The notes under the pieces were generated by a model. That model searched no databases and was not told where the DNA came from. It worked only from the letters and a program-made list of their open reading frames with translations. DNA of 64,000 nucleotides from positions 116,999,379-117,063,378 of the forward strand of contig CM037876.1 in the NCBI GenBank assembly GCA_021292165.1. Direction: 5' to 3'. The stretch's first letter is position 1; every line of letters begins with the position of its first letter. Made by a program: the position numbers and the translations under genes. Shown here in pieces: positions 44,750 to 55,629 of the stretch. Source of the stretch: Shinisaurus crocodilurus. Its lineage: Eukaryota; Chordata; Lepidosauria; Squamata; Shinisauridae.

Positions 44750-46665
44750 TATCAGGCAATGAAGTCTGGAATGAACCTTGCATTTGTTTGGCTGCAAACC
44801 TATGAAAACGCATGATGTGAACATCCCATTAGGCTTAGTTGGACTTACTTTCAAGTAAATGTGCATATGATTAGGCTCAGATTGCCAAAGAAAGAAAGAA
44901 ATATGGACTGAGTAATAATGCTTTCCCCCTCAAAACAAGAGAACTCCTAGAACTCTAGCATGCAACCTGGGATAAGGATGAGTGGTGAAAGGGAAGCCAT
45001 TTTTTGTGACACAAGCTAAAACAGTAATACTAATTAATCCAGATGGAGCCCCTTGAACAGATCACTATCACTGTGAGACATTTGCAAACAGGAGGATTTC
45101 ACTAAACCAGGAACACACTGGGAAATTCTTTACATCATGAAAGGGAGGAAGGGCCATCTCATAAAAGAGAGAATCATTTGTTTTTCTTGGCAGCCTGAGG
45201 CAACCTTTCAGAATGTGACACTGTAAAAGAGGAGTCCACACTGGACAGATGAAAATGAATCTCTCCCCAGAGCAAGCAACTGTGATAATCACTCCAGCTC
45301 AGCACATTCCACATGTGCCTTTACAACTGCTTAGATTAGAAGGAGCAAGATGTAAACTGGACACTTGACAAGATCCTTCCGCACTGGAAATAAAATGGAA
45401 GCTAAACTGACCTGTTATTTGTTCCAGTGATATGTAATAATTGGCAAGATGTTTGAAATGAAAAATCACAACTTTTCCAGCCACAAAACTTTCATTCTGT
45501 AACTGCAATTAACTGCGCACAATTTCAGAAATGTTCTTAACTTGCATGCACAACTTAAACCTGAGTTTTTGGCAGCAGCTGGGTGTTTATAATATGTCCC
45601 TTTGATTTTTACAACTTGGGACAGAAATTGATGAAGAACTGTGAACATAGACACACTGAGAGGAGGACAGACCTGCATGTGGAATGGGACAGAGTCTGGA
45701 GACCAAGGGAGGTGCCCGGAGCAGCCTGGAGGGTAATTGCCGTGTCCAATGAAGGAATGTAAATGTTGTTGTGGCAGTTTCTCCTAAAGCAGGACTGTGA
45801 TGGAGATATAGAGCCAATCTACACATTCTGCTCATCACATAGAAGGTGCTGGAAATGGCCTCTGCTTGGTTCAGGGGTGTCATTATGTTCTTAAAAGATC
45901 TGGGGCACAGGCCCATAACACAAATGTGCATAGGGGCACACCACCTCCACCACCCCAATTTGGTGGACCCCAATTTGGTGCTTCAGAAAACATCCCGCTG
46001 CTGCTTGGACCAATTTGGAGTGAGTCCACTTCGACTCGGTACCGAACCTGAGTCAAGGTTTAGAAAACTGAGGCTTTGTGCTTCCTGTTGCCTATCATGG
46101 GAATTTTTTTAAAAAACTTATCTTTTTTTTTCTTTTTTAAAGAATCCCCCCCCCCCAGAATTGGGTGATACTTGCAGGCATATCAGCCCCTTAGGAGGGG
46201 ATTATGCCTGCCCAGTGTCAGAAAAATAGGTGCAGGGGTTTTTGTGCTACGTACCTTTATATTTTTATTTTCTTTTAAAGAGAACTGTCGATAACTTTTA
46301 TATTTCTTGGCAAAATTGGATGAAAATTTCAGGATTAGTTGTCCAATCTGAGGAGATCATGCCTGCCAAATTTCAGAATGATAGCCACAGGGATGTGTGT
46401 GTGCGTGTGTGCGCGCGTGTGCAAGAGCAGCCTTTACCTCTGAAGAGGACACACTTATCTACCAATGTTCCTTGTGGACTACTGTTCTGAAAATTACTGG
46501 CAGTCTAGAGTGTCCCTAACTAAGTAAGAAATTAGCAAAGTTTCAGAAGGATAGGTGCAACTGTTCATGTGGAAGGGAAGTTCTCCAATTTGGGGAGAGA
46601 TGATTTGATTCCACTTCCCTTCAACTGTGGCGGCAGTAGAGGTGGGGATGAACCTGCCCGGGGGG
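44750..46665. other. No recognisable gene
   Basis: Bases 44800-44890 weakly match the AATCCTATG family. Bases 46130-46560 contain two related phrases (ATGCCTGCCAAATTTCAGAA and AGCAAAGTTTCAGAAGGATAG), perhaps an old internal duplication. A C-run lies near 46147-46157 and a GTGTGCGCG run near 46395-46420. Confidence 0.4.
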
Positions 46666-46669
46666 CTGC

Positions 46670-46724
46670 CTTGCCGCCGCCTTGCCGCCGCCTTGCCGCC
46701 GCCTTGCCGCCGCCTTGCCGCCGC
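46670..46724. repeat. 11-bp minisatellite, five perfect units
   Basis: CTTGCCGCCGC is repeated five times without error (46670-46680 through 46714-46724), then decays to CCTCGCCTCG. Because 11 is not a multiple of 3, several frames on both strands stay open through it and give false Arg/Gly/Ala-rich peptides. Confidence 0.97.
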
Positions 46725-46729
46725 CTCGC

Positions 46730-47115
46730 CTCGTTCTTCTGTTCCCCTCCACACAACAATCCCTCCTCATTCTTCCATCCTTCAGCAACTCTCCATAAAA
46801 AACATATATTTTTCTTTTTGTTTTGTGCAACTGTTGCCTCCTTGTTATGTGTGCAAGCTCTCATTGTCTCCTCCTCCCCATAGCTTAATTTGTGCCAAGA
46901 CCTCACCAGGATTCAGCCAAGGAGTCTGTTTTCAAAACGAGGGCTAACTTATGGAAAAAGTACTGGGAGCATGTACCAAGTGCCTTTCCCTCACCACTGA
47001 AGCTAGAGTCCATGCAAGAAGAGAAAAACAAAAATGACAAAACATAGGATTGGGCTGAAAGGGTAGTCAATTCAGTGGACTGGAATTGGGTGGGCAGATT
47101 ATTATACCTGTAGTA
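46730..47115. other. No recognisable feature
   Basis: Frames on both strands extend from the minisatellite and have no recognised domain. Confidence 0.4.
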
Positions 47116-47117
47116 CC

Positions 47118-47260
47118 CCGCTCACAACTCAGGACTTATTTCTGAGTAAACATGCAGAAGATCAGGCTGCAAACCTCCCCGTGAAAGTAACATGTGCTGG
47201 AATCCTATGTACACTTTCCTGGGAGTAAGCCCGATTGAACATAACGGGACTTGCCTCTGT
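47118..47260. mobile_element. AATCCTATG-family foldback, partial or doubled
   Basis: TTATTTCTGAGTAAACATGC and later TGGAATCCTATGTACACTTT, TGGGAGTAAGCCCGATTGAA and ATAACGGGACTTGCC match the family seen at 24896 in two pieces. The order suggests one copy plus a second truncated copy. Confidence 0.5.
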
Positions 47261-47263
47261 ATA

Positions 47264-47514
47264 CAGTCATGCCTTGGATTGAGAGCATAATTCATTCCGG
47301 AAACGTGCTTATAATCCAAAACACTCTTATATCAAAACGAAATTCCCCAAAATAAATTTGTACAGAGATTTTAAATTTAAGCCGTACTACAGTACTTGTA
47401 TTGCAAGACGTCGCTTTTATATCAAGTAAAAAAATATATTAATAAATATTTTAAAATTTGCTTGTCTTGCAAAATGCTCTCAAACCAAGTTACTTGTAAT
47501 CCAAGGTATTACTG
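47264..47514. mobile_element. Tc1/mariner-like MITE, TA duplication
   Basis: The ends CAGTCATGCCTTGGATT and AATCCAAGGTATTACTG are inverted, with TA on both sides (47262-47263 and 47515-47516). The 251-bp element is present in reverse orientation and nearly the same length at 57134-57384. Non-coding. Confidence 0.9.
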
Positions 47515-47605
47515 TATATGATTGTATCAGTGAGCAGTATTTATCTCCCTCCCAGCCAAAATTTAACTCCTATTTAAAAGAAGAAGAAGAAGAAGCTTTT
47601 CATCC

Positions 47606-47792
47606 ATAGCAACATAGGAAGCTGCCTTAAACTGAGTCGGACCCTTGCACAATCTAGCCCAGTATTCTTGACACTGACTGGCAGCAGCTCTTGAGGCACT
47701 GGCAGGATCCTTTCCTAGCCCTACCTGGGGACTTACTGGAGATTTAACCTGGGACCATGTGATCTGCCACTGAGCTATGACTCTTCCTATTA
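47606..47792 (-). mobile_element. tRNA-headed SINE with CR1-type tail
   Basis: On the minus strand the head has an A-box word TAGCTCAGTGG (near 47770) and a decayed B box (GGTTAAATCTCC). The 3' end is CTAGATTGTGCAAGGGTCCG, then AGGCAGCTTCCTATGTTG. Its tail resembles the end of the CR1 lineage at 19590-20069. Confidence 0.75.
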
Positions 47793-47799
47793 TTGGATA

Positions 47800-48088
47800 A
47801 TAGTAGCTAACAAACAAAATAGCCCCAGATTTCTTCCTCTGCAACCATGTGGACCCACTTTTTTCGAAGACCTGGGTCGCTGGGTGAGGACGAGGAGGAG
47901 AAAAAAAACCAAACCCTCTTGTCTGTTTGTATAAAGTCAACTACAGTTCAGAATTTCTCTTACCCAACACCCTCCCCTCGTGAGAATTCCCCAAGACATG
48001 CTCTTGCTCTGTATGGAATAACAAAGAGGAAAAAAGGCCAGGATAGGGAGGAAAAGAAGAGAAGAATGGTGATTGGAAACAGAGGGGG
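47800..48088. other. No recognisable feature
   Basis: Short stretch before the truncated 3' end of the next CR1 copy. Confidence 0.4.
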
Positions 48089-50165
48089 AGAGCCCATGAC
48101 CTCCCTAGGTAGTTGGTTCCATTGTCTTATTGTTCTGACAGTCAGGAATTTTTTCCTGATGTTTAGGTGGAATCTGGGTTCCTGTAACTTGAGCCCATTA
48201 TTCCGTGTCCTGCAACTGGGATGATCGAGAAGAGATCCTGGCCCTCCTCTGTGTGACAACCCTTCAAGTACTGGAAGAGTGCGATCATATCTCCCGCTCT
48301 CCCCTCAGTCTCTTCTTCTGAAGGCTAAACATGCCCAGTTCTTTCAGTCTCTCCTCATAGGGCCTTGTTTCCAGTCCCTTTATCATCCTTGTTGCCCTCC
48401 TCTGAGCCCTCTCCAGTTTGTCTACATCCTTCTTAAAGTGTGGTGCCCAGAACTGGACGCAATACTCAAGATGAGGCCTAACCAGTGCCGAGTAAAGGGG
48501 AATTATCACTTCCCGCGATTTGGAAGCTATACTTCTATTAATGCAGCCCAAAATAGCATTTGTCTTCTTTGCAGCCACATCACATTGCTGGCTCATATTC
48601 AGTTTGTGATCTACCACAATTCCAATATCCTTCTCACTTGTGGTATTGTTGAGCCAAGTGTCCCCATTCTGTAACTCTGCAGTTGGTTTCCTCTCCCTAG
48701 GTGCAGCACTTGGCATTTATCCCTATTCAATTTCATTCTGTTGTTTTCGGCCAAACGCTCCAGCCTATCGAGATCTCTTTGAATTTTGTTTCTTTCTTCC
48801 AGAGTATTAGCTGTTCCACCCAACTTTGTGTCATCTGTAAATTTGATAAGCATTCCCTGCACCTCCTCATCCAAGTCATTAATAAAAATGTTGAAGAGCA
48901 CCAGGCCCAGGACCGAGCCCTGTGGTACCCCGCTCGTTACCTCTCCCCAGTTTGAGAAGGAACCATTGATAAGCACCCTTTGAGTCCGATTCTGTAGCCA
49001 ATTGTGGATCCACCTGATAGTTGTTCCATCTAGCCCACTTTTAGCTAGCTTGCTAATCAGGATATCATGAGGCACTTTGTCGAAAGCTTTGCTGAAGTCC
49101 AGATATATTATGTCCACAGCATTTCCACAGTCCACAAGGGAGGTTACCCGATCAAAAAATGAGATCAGATTAGTCTGGCAAGATTTGTTCTTGACAAATC
49201 CATGCTGGCTTCTAGTAATCACTGCATTGTTTTCAAGGTGCTTGCAGACTCACTGACTTTTTTATAATCTGCTCCAAAATTTTCCCAGGGATTGATGTCA
49301 GACTGACTGGCCTATAGTTCCCAGGTTCCTCTTTCTTGCCCTTTTTGAAGATGGGAACAACATTTGCCCTCCTCCAGTCATCTGGCACTTCACCTGTCCT
49401 CCAAGATTTCTCAAAGATAATAGACAGTGGTTCTGAGAGTTCTTCTGCCAGTTCCTTTATCACTCTTAGGATGCAGTTCATCAGGCCCTGGAGATTTAAA
49501 CTTGTTCAGCGTAATCAGGTGCTCCTTGACCATTTGCCTATCAATCTCAAGCTGCAATCCTGCCCCTCCAATCTGCTCTTCAGGTTTGCCAGGGGGATCA
49601 TAGACCCTCTTTTGGGAGAAGACCGAGCCGAAGTAGGAATAGAACACTTCTGCCTTTTCCTTGTCTTCTGTTATCAATTTGCCATCCTCATTGTGTAGTT
49701 GAACCACCATTTCTTTCCTCTGTCTTTTACTATGCATGTATGTAGGGGTGGGCGATTGAGCCTCGCCAGGGTACAACGAGACCAAAATTGGCCCCACTCA
49801 CTTTTAGCTAGCTTGCTAATCAGGTGAGGCCTTACCTTTTCTTCGGGGCGGCCCGTTCCGTCCCTTCGCGTCACTTCCGGGACCGGAAATGATGCGATGG
49901 AACCCTGCGCAGGCGCGCTGGACTGCTGTGGTGCGTTCTGCGCCTGCGCAGGGTCCCGTCGCCTCTCGGAAGCGACAGACGGGCCGGAGCAGCCCGAGCG
50001 CCGCTCAGAAAATGGAGTCGGGTCGGCGCCGAGTCCAAAAATCGACTCGGAGGCGCCGACCCAGATCGGATGCATCGCTAATCTGAAGAAAGCTTTCTTG
50101 TTGTTTTTAGCATTCCTCGCTAACCTTAGCTCATTCTCAGCTTTAGCCTTCCTGACACTATTCCT
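48089..50165 (-). mobile_element. CR1 LINE with RT domain, 3'-truncated
   Basis: This is the longest CR1 copy here. From 5' to 3' on the minus strand it shows an ENELRLAR-like linker (50165-50081), then after a MITE gap EVFYSYFGSVFSQ and LNKFKSPGPDELHPK. RT follows: WRRANVVPIFKKGKKEEPGN, motif A LDFSKAFDKVPHDILISKL, SGVPQGSVLGLVLF and the catalytic box FTDDTKLGG (Ala to Thr, both Asp kept). The C-terminus is LGMFSLQKKRLRGE. Frames shift near 49481, 49230 and 48640. The last 120 bp or so and the ATTCTATG tail are missing, unusual for CR1. Confidence 0.94.
49743..50080. mobile_element. GC-rich hAT-like MITE inside CR1
   Basis: It starts TAGGGGTGGGCGATTG and ends GATGCATCGCTA, like the families at 18082 and 24992. 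CR1 codons lie on both sides. The interior has GCGTCACTTCCGGGACCGGA, then an inverted pair CCCTGCGCAGGCGCG / TGCGCCTGCGCAGGG, and a second inverted pair GAGTCGGGTCGGCGCC / GGCGCCGACCC. No matching 8-bp flanks were found. It also contains 26 bases identical to CR1 (see findings). Confidence 0.78.
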
Positions 50166-50186
50166 GCTGTTCTGTTTATTATGCTT

Positions 50187-51295
50187 TTATTTATTTATTT
50201 ATTTATTTATTACATTTCTATACCACTCAATAGCTGAAGCTGTCTGGGCAATTCACAACAATTAAAACCATAAAATACAACATGATAAAGTACAATTAAA
50301 AAGTTTAAAACTAGTTAAAAGTTTACAATATAAAATTTAAAAAAAAAAGAAAAACCAAAATAAAACCTAGCAGTAGTGCAGAGATTTCAAATACAATAAC
50401 AGATTTAAAACAACAGAATCTGAAAGACTAAAATCCTTGGGAAATAAGATGGCCTTCCCCTGGTGCCCAAAAGAGCACAGCATACGTGCCAGACGAGCCT
50501 CCCTGGGGAGCTCATTCCACAGCCGGGGTGCCGCAATAGAAAAGGCCCCTCCTTGGTAGCCACCTCCCTTCATTTGGTGGGGGGCTCCCAGCCAGAGAAG
50601 GGTCACTGAAGGCAATCTTAGGGTCCAGGCAGGTATATATGGGAGGAGAGGATCCTTTAGGTAACCTGGCCCCAGGCACTTTAGGGCTTTGAATATTAAA
50701 AAACCAGCACTTCGAATCGAGCTTGGAAATGGACTGGCAGCCAGTCGAGATGGAAAAGTACTGACTTAATGACTGGGTTCACACAACATGATACGCCATG
50801 GTGGCTTATAAGCCATGTTTGTTTTGGCTTGTCCTGTTGTCTGAACCCAGCTAGAGTTGCTTGTGCATGGTTAATAAACCATGCTGCTGGGTTCAGACAA
50901 CACGACAAGCCACACTGAAACAAACATGGCTTATAAGCCACCATGGCTTATTGTGTTGTGTGGACCCAGTCAATATGATCATATTAACAATCTTGCTCCC
51001 TATTTTGGACCAGCTGAAGTTTCTGGACCATTTTCAAAGGCAGCCCCATGTATAATGCATTGCAGTAATCCAGATGAGAGGTTAGCAGAGAGCATGGATA
51101 AATGTAGGTGGGCTATCCCTGTCCAGATAAGGATGTAGTTGATATATCGGCCTAAGCTGATAAAAGGTGGTCTGTGCCATTGAGTCCACCTGTGCCTCTA
51201 GTGACAGTGCTGGATCCAAGAGCACCCCCAAACTACGAACCTGATCCTTCAGGGGGAGTGCAACCCCATCCAGAACTGGTTGAACATCAACCATC
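50187..51295 (-). mobile_element. L2 LINE C-terminus and 3' UTR, interrupted
   Basis: The minus strand from 51295 encodes VLDGVALPLKDQVRSLGVLL and DPALSLEAQV, then after a MITE FHLDWLPVHFQARFEVLVF, then FSIAAPRLWNELPREARL (about 50530). The 3' UTR contains TTGTGAATTGCCCAGACAGC and ends in AAATA repeats at 50187. It is 5'-truncated downstream of the RT catalytic box. This copy identifies the shorter tails at 6618 and 17467 as L2-derived. Confidence 0.9.
50771..50971. mobile_element. Double-palindrome MITE inside L2
   Basis: GACTGGGTTCACACAACATG and its inverse at the right end enclose two arms of about 85 bp. Each arm is again bounded by CTGGGTTC and GTTGTCTGAACCCAG. Both arms contain GTGGCTTATAAGCCATGTTT. 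AAT flanks both ends, which may be a 3-bp target duplication. Non-coding. Confidence 0.8.
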
Positions 51296-51299
51296 ATGA

Positions 51300-52875
51300 A
51301 ATAAATGAAATAATGATCCCCCCCCAAAATATTGCACACACACTTACCTGTCTTCTCTCTTTTAAAATACATTTTGAGGCTGAAGCTAGACATACTGGAA
51401 GTTGTCTTGTATTTCATCTGCCCCTTCTCCCTGGTAATGATTGGGGATTTTAATAAACAGTATCATTGTACTCTTCTTTTCCTTCCTCCATCAAAGGCAG
51501 TCAGTGAAGTGGAATGGCGCGTGGCATCTCAGAGCACAGTGATGTCACATTAGGAGTTTTGTATTAATGGACATTGGGAGGAGGAGATTTGGGCTGCTGT
51601 TTTCATTGGCAGCCACCTAACCTCTCTGATGTCTAGTTCTGGTTGAAGACTTAACTTTTTGTCCATTTGCTTTTGCGCCTTTAATATTTATCTTCTTTTT
51701 AACAAAATCAAAACAGTATCATATGCATTTTTAAATTTAGATTCCACCATTTTTCCAAAGTAGACTCTACCGGGTTCCATCTGAGCACTAAGCAGACCCT
51801 GACCTGCTTAGTTTCATGAAGGTTGCTGCACTATGTGCTTGCAGATGCTTCCCGTCCCTTCCCCCCACTGTCTTCTTCATTTTTTAAATTCTCTGTGACG
51901 AGACTGATGGTGATGATGGTGGTAGTATAATACAGAGTGCAATTCAGTCTGTAGTGGTGAATTCATTCATTTTATTTTGGCAAAATATGGGTGGATTATA
52001 TTGTGGAACAGATCCACGCAAGTGCATCCCAGACCTCAAAAAATACTATGATTAGGGCTGAGCAAAAGTGGGAGGCACTTTGGGGGGAACATTCTTTTTA
52101 GTTAATTTTTTTGGAGGGAGTGATGGCAAAAGAAGATGAATGTGTTTGCTCAGGGTGATGGCAGCAATGTGATGGAACAAGAATTCCCCTTTCTCTGATT
52201 TAGCTTTGTTTGCTACCAGTGATGTCACATGACCCAGTAATTTAAAGAAAATAATAGCACTTAAGCAGCAGACAGTTGTAGAAGGAACAGGCTGTGAACA
52301 GGCAGCAGTCAAGAGGATAAAGAGAGGTTTTCCGGTATGATTTTGGCCTCACAGAAGCATTACATTCATTCCTATCCCCAGTTCACATTGGGTGAGGATG
52401 CAGCCCTACAATTATGATGAGGAATAGTCAGCTAGGGAAGCTTTAGCACATTATAGAGATTCATATCAAATTTAAGCGTTATGGCTGGCTGCTTCATGAC
52501 AACCATGTGGATTCTTGTCCTGAAGGAGCTAGCTATTTTGCATTCAGCCATTACAGCTTGTGTTACGATGAATGTTTAACTGATGACCTGGCAAAAAGAG
52601 CATAAAACACTCAAAATGGAGAGATTGGCATTAATTTAGTGTTCTTCACTTTGTTGCCTGCTACATTATTTTTATCTGGAGCCATTTCTGTCACAACAAT
52701 TTCACTGGCTGTGCATTTTATTTCAGAAGACCTAAAGGGACTGTTATGAGCCATAGTGTGACCCATGAGTAAATTTCCTCTGGCAATTCAGGCACTGAAT
52801 TGTATAACATGCTGTTACATAATCTCTCAGGAAACCTTCTTCTTCATGGTCAGGTTTCCCTACTCCATTGAATAT
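51300..52875. other. No recognisable gene
   Basis: AT-rich sequence with scattered short frames. No repeat ends that I can support. Confidence 0.4.
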
Positions 52876-52879
52876 GGTA

Positions 52880-53873
52880 CAGTAATACCTTGGATTGCGA
52901 GCATAATTCGTTCTGGAACCATGCTCGTAATCCAAAATACTCGTACATCAAAGCGAGTTTCCCCATTAGAAATAATGGGAACTCAGATGATTCATTCCAC
53001 AACCATTTAATCACTGCTTTGCCGGCTCCCTGGCAGGGAGCCCCATGGAGGGAGCCGGCAAAGCAGTGATTAAATGATTGTGGAACGAATGGGGAAACTC
53101 GCTTTGATGTGCCGGCTCCCGGGCTCCCGGCCGCACCTCGCCTCCACTTGCTCTGCTGGCGCCTCGCGCGCTGCCATGCTGGCTCCCGGGCAGGGAAGCG
53201 GCACGGCAGCGCAAGGCGCCCACAGAGCGAGCGGCCGCGGCGCGTCTCCACACATCTCCCTGCCAGGGAGCCGGCAAAGCACTGTTTTGCTGGCTCCCTG
53301 GCAGGGAGACGCGTGGAGCCGTCGCGTCACATCCGGCCCCGTCACTGATACGACGGGTTCACGTCACTGACAGGGCCGGATGTGACGCGACGGGACCGCC
53401 GACAGCGCAGGCGGCTTGCCACAGGAGAGGCGAGCCGCCGCTTGCAGAGGTAGGGAGAGGCGAGAGCAGCTCCACACGTCCCCCTGCCAGGGAGCCGGCA
53501 GTGCTTTGCCGGCTCCCTGGCAGGGAGATGCGTGGAGACGTGCCTCGCCTCGAGGGAAGCCCCCACCTCCTGGCCACTTGCTTGGCCGCCCGGCACAGCA
53601 GTGCGAGGCGGCGGCCAAGCCCGGCCGCGCCATGCCTCGCCTCCAGGGAAGCCCCAGTGGAGGCGAGTCACAGCACGGCCGCTCGCTCAGCCAGCACCTC
53701 ACGTTGCTAGCATACATTTAAATTTGAAAGACATCTCGCAACAGGAGCACATGCAGCAGCAGCGGCTCGTGTTGCGAGACTTGCTCGTCTTTCAAATGAA
53801 AATTTTTGCCAAATTTTTCCTTGTCTTACGAGAAACTCGCAAACCGGGTTACTCGTAATCTGAGGTATTACTG
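52880..53873. mobile_element. TA-flanked Tc1/mariner-like element with GC-palindrome interior
   Basis: The ends CAGTAATACCTTGGATTGCG and TAATCTGAGGTATTACTG are inverted. TA lies on both sides (52878-52879 and 53874-53875). The 994-bp interior is unusually GC-rich and holds nested inverted repeats. GCCGGCTCCCTGGCAGGGAG words recur around 53020-53060, 53265-53310 and 53490-53530. A 21-bp perfect stem lies at 53319-53339 / 53373-53393. Long overlapping frames on both strands are composition artefacts. No transposase motif. Confidence 0.8.
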
Positions 53874-53879
53874 TATTGT

Positions 53880-55505
53880 CATATGAGTAGATAAAGACAA
53901 CTGAAGGATGGGCTAAACACACACACCTCAAAAATTATGTATTTATTACAATGAATATATCTCACCCAGTGCCTACTTTCACTAGCAAATAACAACCACA
54001 GGCACACTGAAGAAACAGCTGACAGTATTATCTGTGTACGGAGATGTGAGATCCTTGCTACAACAGCCATGGATGGTTGAAATGCCTAAGGACCTGGTTC
54101 TGAGGAAATGGACACTTCTTTGTATCCTGGATGGTGTATATAGGAGGAATAGGTATACCTGTGTGCATTACTGAGATCATTTATGTGAAGCACTTTGGGC
54201 TCCTACTATTAGGGGATGGTGGAACAACAAAGACAGAGCTGGCACTGCATTATATCATTTGGTCTTTTTTTTATCCTAAACTCAACACAAGATGCTTAAA
54301 GTTTATACAGCTGTGGGCTGTTAAGTCCTTGGCCAGATCCACACCTAAGGTTTATTACATGACTGTATCGCTGCCATGACTTGTGGGGCACACGACGCAC
54401 GCTGCACGCACTTTACAGTGCTGGTCATGGTAGTCCTGCATAATCGTTCTTTGTTTCTTCTGGAATTTCCCAGACTTGGTTTATCACAGTTTTTTTCAGT
54501 TATTGTAGTTCACTGTCTCAGTACGCAGCCAGTGTGTGCTAAACTTGCGCTGCAGTTGCCCGTCCAAGGTGTAGCCACGAAAGTGTTGTCACTGGAGTTA
54601 CCCAATAGTTTTCGAGGGGCGGGCGGAATGTGGCATGACGTGTCTTTCCCAAATTGGTGGGGAAGAGAGGTGGCTGTCATTTGTTGTTGTGCGGCGGTTC
54701 ACCCTCTTCCCCGGAAGCTTCTTAATGTGTTTGTTTGCAAACCTTTATGCACACCTCTGTAGTTCCGCACCTCCAGGCAGGCTGCTTTGGGGGATCGCGT
54801 GTCTGTGGTTGTTTTTTAAAAAACAAATTCGCTCTGCTCACGTGCACACCTCTGCATAAGCGGTGGACCAGAAACAAAGAGCCCCTGCTTCTGAAATGGC
54901 CGTTTCCCCTGCGTGTGGAAGGCAGGACCCCCAGGATAACTGCCATGGAGTTTGAGAGGGGACAGGAGCGGGAGGCTTCCCCCCTTTTTTTAAAACAGCA
55001 ACGTTCACCCCTGTTGCCCGAAGAGCAGGGAGCTGTAAATTAGCCAGAAGGCATGTCTGCTGAGAGGTAAATCACATTCTCTCCAATGCCCTTACTCCCA
55101 AGTGTATCACATTGCTTTAACAGGAGCCTTGTGCTCAGGAAACTCAGAACGGGAGGAACAATTCTTTTCTTTTCTTTTTTTAAAGATCGCTCCTGTGCTT
55201 GTTCGCACCTGTAGAGAGATGACGAAGGAAAAAAGGGGGGGCGGAAAACCTGTTCAAGACAACACCCAGTTCTACCGCTACGGAGTTAGGTATGGGGTGG
55301 AAAATAGGATGAATGCAGTACGGTACATTTAATGTGAGTGTGCCCTGTGAGGAGTGACTGCAGACTGTGAATATAGCAGTACTGTTCTGCTAACTTTTCG
55401 ATATACAGTGTAATGTGGATCCCCCCCCCCTTCTGTCCCCTCATACAAGCATCTTGCACTGATCGTGTGCAAAACCCATCCATTTTAATAGGGCTTACAA
55501 AGGAG
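53880..55505. other. No recognisable gene; moderately GC-rich 54330-55300
   Basis: CTTTATGCACACCTCTG (54746) and TGCACACCTCTGCATAAG (54842) are two related phrases, suggesting a decayed internal repeat. Frames at 54376-55332 lack known domains. Confidence 0.4.
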
Positions 55506-55517
55506 AAATTCCTAATG

Positions 55518-55620
55518 CAGTGTTCTCCAACCTTGGGTCCCCGGATGTTTTTGGCCTACAACTCCCAACATGCTGGGAGTAGGCCAAAAACATCGGGGGA
55601 CCCAAGGTTGGAAAAAACTG
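55518..55620. mobile_element. hAT-like palindromic MITE, short copy
   Basis: An exact 8-bp duplication TCCTAATG lies at 55510-55517 and 55621-55628. The ends are CAGTGTTCTCCAACCTTGGG and GGTTGGAAAAAACTG. The hairpin is 103 bp, with the centre deleted relative to 36859. Confidence 0.93.
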
Positions 55621-55629
55621 TCCTAATGG

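Noticed and set aside
46494..46947. Arg/Gly/Ala-rich proteins over the minisatellite
   Set aside because: They are created by an 11-bp repeat without stop codons. No conserved flanking sequence.
53011..53858. Several 70-133 residue frames on both strands, possible Pro/Arg-rich protein
   Set aside because: They lie inside a TA-flanked element made of inverted GC repeats. Frames on both strands are equally long.
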